Below, piece after piece: positions 1-5,871 of a DNA stretch of 6,307 nt (its first letter is position 1; every line of letters starts with the position of its first letter). This DNA is from Gammaproteobacteria bacterium. Lineage in GTDB: Bacteria; Pseudomonadota; Gammaproteobacteria; JAJDOJ01. The position numbers and the translations under genes were made by a program. Location: positions 1 through 6,307 of the forward strand of contig JALVEU010000394.1 in assembly GCA_027030565.1 (NCBI GenBank), written 5' to 3'. The notes under the pieces were generated by a model, which was not told where the DNA came from, searched no databases, and worked only from the letters and a program-made list of their open reading frames with translations.

Positions 1-1
1 G

Positions 2-694
2 GAGCGGATTCCACACCTGTTCCTCACCAACACCACCTCGCGACCGCGTTCCGCGCTGGTGGAGAAGCTGGCCCGCATGGGTATCCACATCGATCCCGGG
101 CAGATCCTCACCCCACCGGTGGCCGCCGTGCAGTGGTTGCAGGCCAACGCCCCTGGGCCGGTGGCCCTGTTCGTGCCCGAGGCCACCCGCGCCGAGTTCG
201 CGGTGCTGGACCGGCTGCCGGACGATGCGGAGTCCGGTGCGGCAGCGGTGGTGATCGGTGATCTCGGAGCGGGTTGGGACTTCGCTACCCTCAACCGGGC
301 GTTTCGTCTGTTGATGGCCGAGCCTGGACCGCCCCTGGTGGCGCTCGGCATGACGCGCTACTGGCGGGCGCCCGATGGCCTGCGCCTGGACGTAGGCGCC
401 TTCGCGCACGCACTGGCCTATGCCGCAGGCGTCGAGCCCGTGGTGCTGGGCAAGCCGGCCGAGCCCTTCTTCCGGGCCGCGATCGAGCGGCTCGGGGCTG
501 CGCCTGGGGAGGTCTGGATGATCGGCGACGATATCCGGGGGGACGTGGAGGCCGCGCAGAAGGCCGGGCTGCACGGGGTCCTGGTGCGCACGGGCAAGTT
601 TCGGCCCAGCGACCTCCAGTCGGGGATCCGGCCCGACGCCGTGCTGGATTCCATCGCCGCGCTGCCCCGCTGGTGGCGGGAGGCGGTCGCTTGA
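2..694 (+). CDS. HAD subfamily IIA phosphatase (LHPP/HDHD2-like), 5'-truncated
   Basis: The gene enters from the left edge; reading from position 2 gives 230 residues before the TGA. The visible N-terminus carries HAD motif II (FLTNTTSRPRS, Thr9 of the visible part). Motif III is the Lys of LGKPAEPFF (about residue 151), and motif IV is the acidic pair in MIGDDIRGDVEAA (D176, D177). The stretch between motifs II and III is the C2-type cap, including ALGMTRYW. This order fits the NagD-like subfamily IIA, closest by eye to the LHPP/HDHD2 group, whose members are about 255-260 residues. The missing part should therefore be about 25-30 residues carrying the nucleophile motif DxDG. The likely role is cytosolic Mg-dependent phosphate-ester or phosphoramide hydrolysis; the substrate is unknown. 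A GTG at 59 is an internal valine and not the start, because conserved motif II lies upstream of it. The stop overlaps the next gene, suggesting translational coupling. Confidence 0.9.
   Translation, partial: ERIPHLFLTNTTSRPRSALVEKLARMGIHIDPGQILTPPVAAVQWLQANAPGPVALFVPEATRAEFAVLDRLPDDAESGAAAVVIGDLGAGWDFATLNRAFRLLMAEPGPPLVALGMTRYWRAPDGLRLDVGAFAHALAYAAGVEPVVLGKPAEPFFRAAIERLGAAPGEVWMIGDDIRGDVEAAQKAGLHGVLVRTGKFRPSDLQSGIRPDAVLDSIAALPRWWREAVA
678..683 (+). promoter_or_regulatory. Shine-Dalgarno that sets the TTG start of the lpxA-like gene
   Basis: GGGAGG lies inside the last codons of the HAD gene, 7 nt before the TTG at 691. It supports the rare TTG start over the in-frame GTG at 703, and implies reinitiation or coupling with the upstream gene. 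Confidence 0.7.
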
Positions 695-1491
695 ATAGGC
701 TGGTGCACCCCACCGCCGTGGTGGATCCGCAGGCCGAGATCGGCCCGGGCACGCGCATCGGTCCCTACTGCATCATCGAAGGGCCGGTGCACATCGGGCC
801 GGACAACGAGGTCCTGGCGCACAGTGTCATCCTGGGGCGGGTGCGCATCGGCACGCGGAACCGGATCGGACCGCATGCCTGCATCGGAACACCGCCCCAG
901 AGCATCGGCCGTTTCCCGGAGGACACGGGCGTGGAGATCGGCGATCGCAACGTGATCCGGGAGTTTGCCACCGTCCATCGTGCCCTGGACCCGGCACGAC
1001 CCACCCGCATCGGCAACGACAACTTCGTCATGTCGGGCGGGCACGTGGCCCACGACTGCGTAGTGGGCAGCGGCTGCGTGCTCACCAACGGCGCCTTCGT
1101 CTCGGGCCATTGTGAGATCGGTGATCGGGTGAACATCTCCTCGCCGGTGGGCGTCCACCAGTTCGTGCGCATCGGCACGCTCGCCATCCTGAGCGCCGGG
1201 GCCCAGGTGGGCATGGACGTCCCGCCTTACATGCTGGTGGAAGGGCGCAATACGGTGCGCGGGCTCAACCTGGTGGGCATGAAGCGGGCCGGCATCGGCC
1301 CGGAGGCACGGCGCCAGATCAAGCACGTCTTTCGGGTCCTGTATCGTTCGGGTCTCACCCTGAGCCAGGCCTTGGAGCGGCTCGAGGCCGAGGATCTACG
1401 CCCCGAAGCGCGTCGGATCGTCGACTTCTGCCGTGCGCCGAGCCGGCGGGGGATCATGCGCGGCGACCGGGGAGGTGGCGGGGCGGACTGA
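691..1491 (+). CDS. lpxA: LpxA-like acyl-ACP--UDP-sugar O-acyltransferase (left-handed beta-helix)
   Basis: A 266-residue hexapeptide-repeat acyltransferase; E. coli LpxA is 262. LpxA moves a 3-hydroxyacyl chain from acyl carrier protein to the 3-OH of UDP-GlcNAc, the first step of lipid A synthesis, in the cytosol. The chosen start is TTG at 691, which overlaps the upstream stop (TTGA) and has a GGGAGG Shine-Dalgarno at 678-683 with 7-nt spacing. The protein then begins NRLVHPTAVVDPQAEIGPG, as LpxA does. Hexapeptide repeats span about residues 8-180, followed by a helical C-terminal domain (about 190-255) containing the family-like YRSGLTL and a terminal SRRGIMR. Against E. coli LpxA from memory, all five conserved histidines are present: H96, H118, H121 (catalytic, in HVAHDC), H140 and H156 (VHQF). 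The loop matching E. coli NQDLKY reads PQSIGR, losing the Asp and Lys. It is not flanked by lpxD, fabZ or lpxB here, so a paralog with a different sugar or acyl preference is possible. The symbol is by family only. Confidence 0.85.
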   Translation: MNRLVHPTAVVDPQAEIGPGTRIGPYCIIEGPVHIGPDNEVLAHSVILGRVRIGTRNRIGPHACIGTPPQSIGRFPEDTGVEIGDRNVIREFATVHRALDPARPTRIGNDNFVMSGGHVAHDCVVGSGCVLTNGAFVSGHCEIGDRVNISSPVGVHQFVRIGTLAILSAGAQVGMDVPPYMLVEGRNTVRGLNLVGMKRAGIGPEARRQIKHVFRVLYRSGLTLSQALERLEAEDLRPEARRIVDFCRAPSRRGIMRGDRGGGGAD

Positions 1492-1511
1492 GGCGAACGC
1501 GGCGCTCCCCC

Positions 1512-1526
1512 TCGAGCGGTGCTCGA
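1512..1526. terminator. hairpin between convergent genes, possible bidirectional terminator
   Basis: A perfect 6-bp stem with a 3-nt loop (TCGAGC-GGT-GCTCGA) lies in the 74-bp gap between the ends of lpxA and the convergent lipoprotein gene. A second pair of arms, CGCTCCC (1503-1509) and GGGAGCG (1551-1557), encloses it and could form a larger two-tier structure. There is no T-tract on either strand, so intrinsic termination is only suggested by position. Confidence 0.35.
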
Positions 1527-1565
1527 TGTGCGGACTTCCTGGTGCAGGCTGGGAGCGAGCGGACC

Positions 1566-2087
1566 TCAATAGGTCTCCAGCGTGTTGTCGGCACCCGTGT
1601 CCCGTGCGATGGTGATGCCCGAGCCTGCAGGCACACGCACCAGATTGTTGAAGCCGGTCAGTTCCAGCGTTTCCACCCGGGCGCGCTGCCCCACGGTGAT
1701 GGTGTTGCGGTCGCCGCTGACGAGCAGCTTGCGGATGTCGTTGTCCTCGCCGATGGTGAGGACGTTGTCGGAGCCGGAGACGGTGAGGTCGTACCGGTCA
1801 CGGCGGTCGATGGTCTGCGTGACTCCCGTGGCAGTGATAGTGAGCCGGGTGAGGTTTTCTCCGGTGTCGCCCCCGGTTCGCCCGCCGCCCAGCAGATCGC
1901 CGAGCAGGTCTCCAGAGCCGAAGAGGTCGCTTTTGTCCAGGGTGCCCTCGAAGATCTGGTCGGGATCCAGTTTCTGGCCCAGCAGCCCGTTGTCGAATGG
2001 GTTCTGGATCCCCTGGTCCTGGTCCGAGCAGGCGGCGAGCGCCAGGCACAGGGAGGCGGTGAGAAGCCGCGGCAGGTGAGCGCGCAT
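1566..2087 (-). CDS. DUF3060-like repeat lipoprotein
   Basis: The 173-residue protein has a type II signal peptide: Arg residues at 2 and 7, a hydrophobic stretch at 8-19, and lipobox LAAC with the lipidated Cys at residue 20. Ser at +2 predicts outer-membrane rather than inner-membrane retention, by the usual Lol rule. Residues 21-80 are acidic and Gly-rich, probably a flexible linker. Residues 104-173 hold four copies of a short beta-strand motif of the form (S/T)GxxNxxxx at an exact 20-residue spacing, with conserved Asn at 108, 128, 148 and 168. This resembles DUF3060 proteins, which are thought to form a small beta-solenoid; their biochemical role is not established. The start is ATG at 2087 with GGAG at 2098-2095 and 7-nt spacing on the minus strand. 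The gene is divergent from the lyase gene and convergent with lpxA, and appears monocistronic. A link to the neighbouring polysaccharide genes is only positional. Confidence 0.85.
   Translation of the reverse strand: MRAHLPRLLTASLCLALAACSDQDQGIQNPFDNGLLGQKLDPDQIFEGTLDKSDLFGSGDLLGDLLGGGRTGGDTGENLTRLTITATGVTQTIDRRDRYDLTVSGSDNVLTIGEDNDIRKLLVSGDRNTITVGQRARVETLELTGFNNLVRVPAGSGITIARDTGADNTLETY
1569..1778 (-). repeat. protein-level tandem repeat, 20-residue period, in the lipoprotein
   Basis: Residues 104-173 contain SGSDNVLTI, SGDRNTITV, TGFNNLVRV and TGADNTLET, starting at residues 104, 124, 144 and 164. The spacing is exactly 60 nt in the gene, but the DNA copies are diverged, so this is an old structural repeat rather than a recent duplication. 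A degenerate earlier unit (TATGVTQTI, from residue 85) lacks the Asn. Confidence 0.8.
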
Positions 2088-2118
2088 GACCCGTCTCCGG
2101 AAGGATTACGGACGGCAC

Positions 2119-2124
2119 AGTATA
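2119..2124 (-). promoter_or_regulatory. candidate -10 box for the lipoprotein gene
   Basis: Read on the minus strand this is TATACT, one mismatch from TATAAT, in an AT-rich island (TATATA at 2121-2126) that stands out in GC-rich surroundings. It lies 31 nt upstream of the lipoprotein ATG, which would give a leader of about 25 nt. No convincing -35 hexamer is seen at 16-18 nt, so an activator or alternative sigma factor may be involved, or the match may be chance. Confidence 0.35.
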
Positions 2125-2285
2125 TACCGGTGGTGCCCGTGCCACGGGTGGTATCGATCGCCCTTCGTCCGCCAGGTGTGCCCCGTGGTCAGCCGCACTT
2201 CGGGGGATGGGGGAAGAGCATCCGGCGTGACGCACGGCATGTGGGCCGTTCAGCGAATACCTGGCCTCCGGTTCTGCGGGTGGGT

Positions 2286-2351
2286 TCACATCCGGGGGGA
2301 CGGCCGGTTGCCATAGGGCGTCGGGGCCTCGCCGCACAGGGCCGGATGTGA
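2286..2351. repeat. 10-bp perfect inverted repeat upstream of the lyase gene
   Basis: TCACATCCGG at 2286-2295 is exactly complementary in reverse to CCGGATGTGA at 2342-2351, separated by 46 nt. The right arm ends 41 nt before the lyase ATG. It could be a pair of half-sites for a regulator that loops or spans DNA, or the stem of a leader RNA. The core CATCCGG also occurs at 2219-2225 in the same orientation as the left arm. Confidence 0.45.
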
Positions 2352-2392
2352 CAGAGTAGGGCGCCCCTGAGGCGGAGGACTGGATCGGCGCG

Positions 2393-4378
2393 ATGCAATC
2401 TGTGGGCTGGTACTGGAATCGACTGCGTCGCATGTCCGCGGGCGAGATCGGCCACCGCGTGCGGCAGCGGGCGCGCGCCGCTGCACAACGGGCCGGGTTG
2501 TTCTCTGCCACTCGGCCTCCGCCGGCGGATCTGGGTCGTCCGAGCCGGACATGGGTGCCACAGCCGCCGCGGCTCGACCCGGAGCCCTATGCGCGGGCGG
2601 CCGAGGAGATCGCCGGCGGGCGCATGTCCGTGTTCGCCCTGGAGGCGGCCGAGCTGGGCGATCCCCCGCGCTGGAACCGCGACCCCCTCACGGGGACCGA
2701 GGCGCCGCTGGACTTCGGGCCCCTCCTGGACTATCGCGACGAGCGCCTGGTGGGCAACATCAAGTATCTCTGGGAGCCCAACCGCCACCTGCAGCTCGTC
2801 ACCCTGGTGCAGGCCTGGCGCCTGACGGGGGAGCGCCGATTCATCGATGCCTTTCGGCGTCACTTGGAGGCGTGGTTCGAACAGTGTCCATATCTGCGGG
2901 GGCCCAACTGGTCGTCCGCGTTGGAGGCGGGGATCCGGCTCATCAACTGGGCGCTGGCCTGGCAGTGGCTGGGTGGAGTCGACTCCGAGCTGTTCCGCGG
3001 CCCCGGTGGGGCCGGACTGCGCGCGCGCTGGTTGCAGTCCATCTATCAACACGCCCACTTCGTGGCGCAGCACTTCTCGGCGTACTCCTCGGCGAACAAT
3101 CATCTGATCGGGGAGGCGGCGGGGCTGTTCGTCGCGGCACGGACCTGGCCCTTCTGGCCCGTCATGGAACGCTGGGGCGAGCGGGCGCACCGGATCCTGG
3201 AGCGCGAGGCGCTGCTGCAGAATGCGCCCGATGGCGTCAACCGAGAACAGGCGATCTCGTATCAGCAGTTCGTATTCGACTTCTTGCTGCTGGCCTGGCT
3301 CGCGGGACGGGAGACGGGGATGCCGTTCAGCGAGCCCTATGGGCGGCGTCTGGAGGCCATGCTGGAGTTCGTGGCCTCGGTCATGGACGTGGCCGGCCAC
3401 GTACCCATGATCGGGGATGCGGACGACGGATACGCCGTGTGGCTCTCGCGAGAACCCGGGTTCTGCCCCTTCCGTTCCATTCTCGCCACCGGGGCGGTGC
3501 TGTTCGGCCGCTCGGAATTCGCCTTCAAGGCGGGCGGTGCGGACCACAAGACCTGCTGGTTGCTCGGCACCGAGGCCGAGGCACGGGTGGCGCAGCTACG
3601 CAAGATGTATCGGGGCGGGCTGCCGGTGCGCCAGGCGTTTCCCGAGGGCGGCTACTACATCCTGGGTCGCGGCTTCGAGACCGCGCAAGAGGTGCGCATG
3701 CTGGTGGATGCCGGGCCACTGGGATACCTGAGCATCGCGGCCCATGGGCATGCCGATGCGCTGGCCGTGGTGTTGTCGGTGGCCGGATGCGAGATCCTGG
3801 TGGATCCGGGCACCTATGTCTATCACACGCAGCGGCGCTGGCGGGATTGGTTCCGGAGCACGGCGGCCCACAATACGGTGTGCGTGGACGGTGCGGACCA
3901 GTCGCTCATCGGGGGCAGTTTCCTCTGGTTGCGTCACGCGCATGCCTGGTGCGAGTCCTGGGAGCCGGGAGCGGCCGAGCAGTCGTTTCTCGGCTGTCAC
4001 GACGGCTACCGACGCCTGCCGGGAACTGTGATGCACTGCCGTGCGGTACGGTTCAACGCAGGCGACAATACGTTCCACATCGAAGACCGGCTGCAGGCGT
4101 CGGGCAGTCATTCCATCGAGCGCAACTGGCATTTCGCCGAGTCCTGCCAGGTGGCCCTGGAACCAGAGGGGCGGATCCGGGTGCGCAACGGTCACGTGCA
4201 GGTGCATCTCGTCCCCGGGGAGCCGGTGGAGGCGGGGATGCTGCGCGCCTCGGAAGATCCACCGGGTGGTTGGATCTCGCGGCGCTTCGACGTGCGCACG
4301 CCCGCGACCACCGTCTCGTGGCGCTCGGACATCCAGGGGGATACCGTGTTGCGCACACGCATCGAGATCCGCTTGTGA
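2393..4378 (+). CDS. heparinase II/III-family polysaccharide lyase
   Basis: The 661-residue protein has the two-part fold of this family: an N-terminal alpha/alpha toroid (about residues 60-370) and a C-terminal beta-sandwich Hepar_II_III domain (about 410-650). Family signature residues are visible: the SSANNHLIGEAAG segment (N235, N236, H237), a candidate catalytic Tyr290 in EQAISYQQF, HGHADAL (H451, H453), the VDPGTYVY strand (471-477) and AAHNTVCVDG (H493). These lyases cleave uronic-acid-containing polysaccharides by beta-elimination; the substrate here is unknown. The start at 2393 is favoured because the YWNRLRRMSAGEIGHRVRQ region just after it is typical of exopolysaccharide-locus members. 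The ribosome site is poor: GGAGG at 2374-2378 is 14 nt away. The alternative ATG at 2432 would cut into that region. No signal peptide is seen, which is odd for an enzyme of a periplasmic polymer. Its neighbour algD makes a uronate donor, suggesting trimming or quality control of the same polymer. Confidence 0.9.
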   Translation: MQSVGWYWNRLRRMSAGEIGHRVRQRARAAAQRAGLFSATRPPPADLGRPSRTWVPQPPRLDPEPYARAAEEIAGGRMSVFALEAAELGDPPRWNRDPLTGTEAPLDFGPLLDYRDERLVGNIKYLWEPNRHLQLVTLVQAWRLTGERRFIDAFRRHLEAWFEQCPYLRGPNWSSALEAGIRLINWALAWQWLGGVDSELFRGPGGAGLRARWLQSIYQHAHFVAQHFSAYSSANNHLIGEAAGLFVAARTWPFWPVMERWGERAHRILEREALLQNAPDGVNREQAISYQQFVFDFLLLAWLAGRETGMPFSEPYGRRLEAMLEFVASVMDVAGHVPMIGDADDGYAVWLSREPGFCPFRSILATGAVLFGRSEFAFKAGGADHKTCWLLGTEAEARVAQLRKMYRGGLPVRQAFPEGGYYILGRGFETAQEVRMLVDAGPLGYLSIAAHGHADALAVVLSVAGCEILVDPGTYVYHTQRRWRDWFRSTAAHNTVCVDGADQSLIGGSFLWLRHAHAWCESWEPGAAEQSFLGCHDGYRRLPGTVMHCRAVRFNAGDNTFHIEDRLQASGSHSIERNWHFAESCQVALEPEGRIRVRNGHVQVHLVPGEPVEAGMLRASEDPPGGWISRRFDVRTPATTVSWRSDIQGDTVLRTRIEIRL

Positions 4379-4434
4379 GCGATCCACCGATGCGCGCGTT
4401 CCAGTGGCAGTCCACCGCAGCCGGGGTACATGCA

Positions 4435-4449
4435 CACGGCGGAGCCGTG
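4435..4449 (+). terminator. hairpin downstream of the lyase gene, possible terminator
   Basis: CACGGC-GGA-GCCGTG is a perfect 6-bp stem with a 3-nt loop, beginning 57 nt after the lyase stop. There is no following T-run, so it may be a weak or attenuating terminator, an mRNA 3'-end stabiliser, or simply a feature of GC-rich sequence. Confidence 0.3.
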
Positions 4450-4508
4450 CCGAGGTGTCCCGCCACGCGGTTGCTCGGCGGCGCAGCCGACTGATTTCGT
4501 GTTTCACG

Positions 4509-4530
4509 GGCCGGCCAGAACGCGCCGGCC
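4509..4530 (+). promoter_or_regulatory. GC-rich stem-loop just upstream of algD
   Basis: Arms GGCCGGC (4509-4515) and GCCGGCC (4524-4530) pair perfectly across an 8-nt loop, CAGAACGC. The stem ends 27 nt before the algD ATG, so it would sit in the leader of any transcript reading into algD. It could separate lyase and algD expression or serve as a protein-binding palindrome. No T-tract follows. The rest of the 4379-4557 gap shows no clear promoter. Confidence 0.4.
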
Positions 4531-4557
4531 ATGGGTATGGAACAGCAAAGGGCAAAC

Positions 4558-5871
4558 ATGAAAGTCAGCATCTTTGGTCTGGGGTACGTAGGGGCGGTCT
4601 CGGCGGCGTGTCTGGCCCGCGACGGCCACGAGGTGGTGGGCGTGGATCCCAATCGCGCCAAGACGGATCTCATCAACGCGGGCAAGGCCCCCATCATCGA
4701 AAAGGATCTGGGCACCTTGATCGACAACGGCGTGGCCGAGGGCCGGCTGCGGGCCACCGATGATGCCCGCCAGGCCGTCTCGGACACCGAGATCTCGCTG
4801 GTGTGCGTGGGCACGCCCAGCAACTGGAACGGGAGCCTGGACCTGCGCTACGTGCGCAAAGTCTGCGAGGAGATCGGCGAGGCGCTGCGCCACAAGGACG
4901 CCTTCCACACCGTGGTGCTGCGTTCCACCATGCTGCCGGGATCCATGCGCGATGTGGTGATCCCGACGCTGGAGACCAGTTCGGGCAAGCGCGCGGGGGA
5001 AGACTTCGGCGTTTGCAACAACCCGGAGTTCCTGCGCGAAGGCACGGCGGTGTACGACTACTACCATCCGCCCAAGACCGTGATCGGGGAGACCGACGCG
5101 GTGGCCGGTGACCGGCTGGCCGAACTCTATGCGGGCATCGACGCCCCGCTGATCCGCACCAGCGTCGAGACGGCCGAGATGGTCAAGTACGTGGACAACG
5201 TGTGGCACGCGCTCAAGGTGGGCTTCGCCAACGAGGTGGGCAACGTCTGCAAGCGCCTGGGCCTGGATGGCCACGAGGTCATGGACATCTTTTGCAAGGA
5301 CACCAAGCTCAACCTCTCGCCCTACTACCTGAAGCCCGGTTTTGCCTTCGGCGGTTCCTGCCTGCCCAAGGACGTGCGTGCCTTCACCTACAAGGCCCGC
5401 AGCATGGACCTGGAGCTGCCCATCCTCAACGCGATCCTGCCCAGCAACGAACATCAGGTGCGGCATGGCCTGCGCATGGTGATGGAGAAACCCGGACGCC
5501 GTGTGGCCATCTTGGGCATGAGCTTCAAGGCCGGCACCGACGATCTGCGCGAGAGCCCCATGGTGGAGCTGATCGAGCGGCTGCTCGGCAAGGGCTACGA
5601 GCTGAAGATCTACGACCGCAACGTGAGCCTTGCCGCGCTCACCGGGGCCAACAAGGATTTCATCCTCAACAAGATCCCGCACATCTCGCGGCTCATGGTC
5701 GATACCATGGACGAGGCCCTGCGCGATGCCGAGATCGTGGTGGTGGGCAATGGGGACGCGGAATTCCGTGGCGTGTTCTCCGCCTTGCGCGAGCATCAGG
5801 CGGTGGTGGATCTGGTGCGCATCGACCCACGACGCCGGAGCGACGACCAATATGACGGCATCTGCTGGTAG
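4558..5871 (+). CDS. algD: GDP-mannose 6-dehydrogenase, AlgD type
   Basis: The 437-residue protein matches Pseudomonas AlgD (436) nearly end to end as I remember it, from KVSIFGLGYVGAV to a shared C-terminal GICW. The enzyme oxidises GDP-mannose to GDP-mannuronate with two NAD+, in the cytosol, supplying a uronate donor for exopolysaccharide. Visible residues are the Rossmann motif GLGYVG (7-12), VGTPS (84-88), NNPEFLRE (154-161), AEMVKY with Lys210, the catalytic Cys268 in FAFGGSCLPKD, and SFKAGTDDLRES (322-333) with Lys324. The start at 4558 aligns with the family N-terminus and has AAGGG at 4548-4552, 5 nt upstream. In-frame ATGs at 4531 and 4537 would add nine or seven unsupported residues and lack a ribosome site. 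The 3' end overlaps the glycosyltransferase start by 20 nt, so the two are probably one operon. A UDP-glucose dehydrogenase (Ugd) is the main alternative; the C-terminal GICW and Cys context favour AlgD. Confidence 0.9.
   Translation: MKVSIFGLGYVGAVSAACLARDGHEVVGVDPNRAKTDLINAGKAPIIEKDLGTLIDNGVAEGRLRATDDARQAVSDTEISLVCVGTPSNWNGSLDLRYVRKVCEEIGEALRHKDAFHTVVLRSTMLPGSMRDVVIPTLETSSGKRAGEDFGVCNNPEFLREGTAVYDYYHPPKTVIGETDAVAGDRLAELYAGIDAPLIRTSVETAEMVKYVDNVWHALKVGFANEVGNVCKRLGLDGHEVMDIFCKDTKLNLSPYYLKPGFAFGGSCLPKDVRAFTYKARSMDLELPILNAILPSNEHQVRHGLRMVMEKPGRRVAILGMSFKAGTDDLRESPMVELIERLLGKGYELKIYDRNVSLAALTGANKDFILNKIPHISRLMVDTMDEALRDAEIVVVGNGDAEFRGVFSALREHQAVVDLVRIDPRRRSDDQYDGICW

Larger units (their letters stand above)
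2088..2392. other. divergent intergenic region between lipoprotein and lyase genes
   Basis: About 305 bp with no credible coding sequence: open frames across it are short and lack a ribosome site or recognisable protein. It holds the minus-strand -10-like TATACT (2119-2124), a small hairpin CCCGT-GCC-ACGGG (2136-2148), and a perfect 10-bp inverted repeat (2286-2295 and 2342-2351). It should contain the promoter of the lyase gene, but I find no clear sigma-70 -35/-10 pair on the plus strand. Confidence 0.6.

Noticed and set aside
274..690. N-terminal extension of the lpxA-like frame back to 274
   Set aside because: This part is an Arg/Gly/Ala-rich shadow of the HAD gene. LpxA homology starts right after the TTG at 691, which has a good Shine-Dalgarno.
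2086..2316. 76-residue plus-strand frame in the divergent intergenic region
   Set aside because: It starts on the complement of the lipoprotein start, lacks a ribosome site and has an unlikely Trp/Arg/Gly/Cys-rich composition.
2308..2336. TTGCCA as a -35 box for the lyase gene
   Set aside because: The position 17 nt downstream reads GCCGCA, with no resemblance to a -10 hexamer.
2189..3547. 452-codon open frame on the minus strand antisense to the lyase gene
   Set aside because: It mirrors codon bias in GC-rich DNA. The protein is Arg/Pro/Gly-rich with no recognisable domain, while the plus strand encodes a clear lyase across the same region.
4405..4419. sigma-54-like TGGCAG...CCGCA upstream of algD
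   Set aside because: The GG and GC elements are 9 nt apart instead of the required 10, and the TTGC part is missing.
2551..4494. 647-codon plus-strand frame overlapping the lyase gene
   Set aside because: It is an off-frame shadow rich in Gly/Ala/Arg. Only the lyase frame shows conserved motifs.
4375..4494. 39-residue frame starting with a GTG that overlaps the lyase stop (GTGA)
   Set aside because: The overlap looks like coupling, but there is no Shine-Dalgarno, the peptide has no recognisable feature, and it contains the hairpin at 4435-4449.
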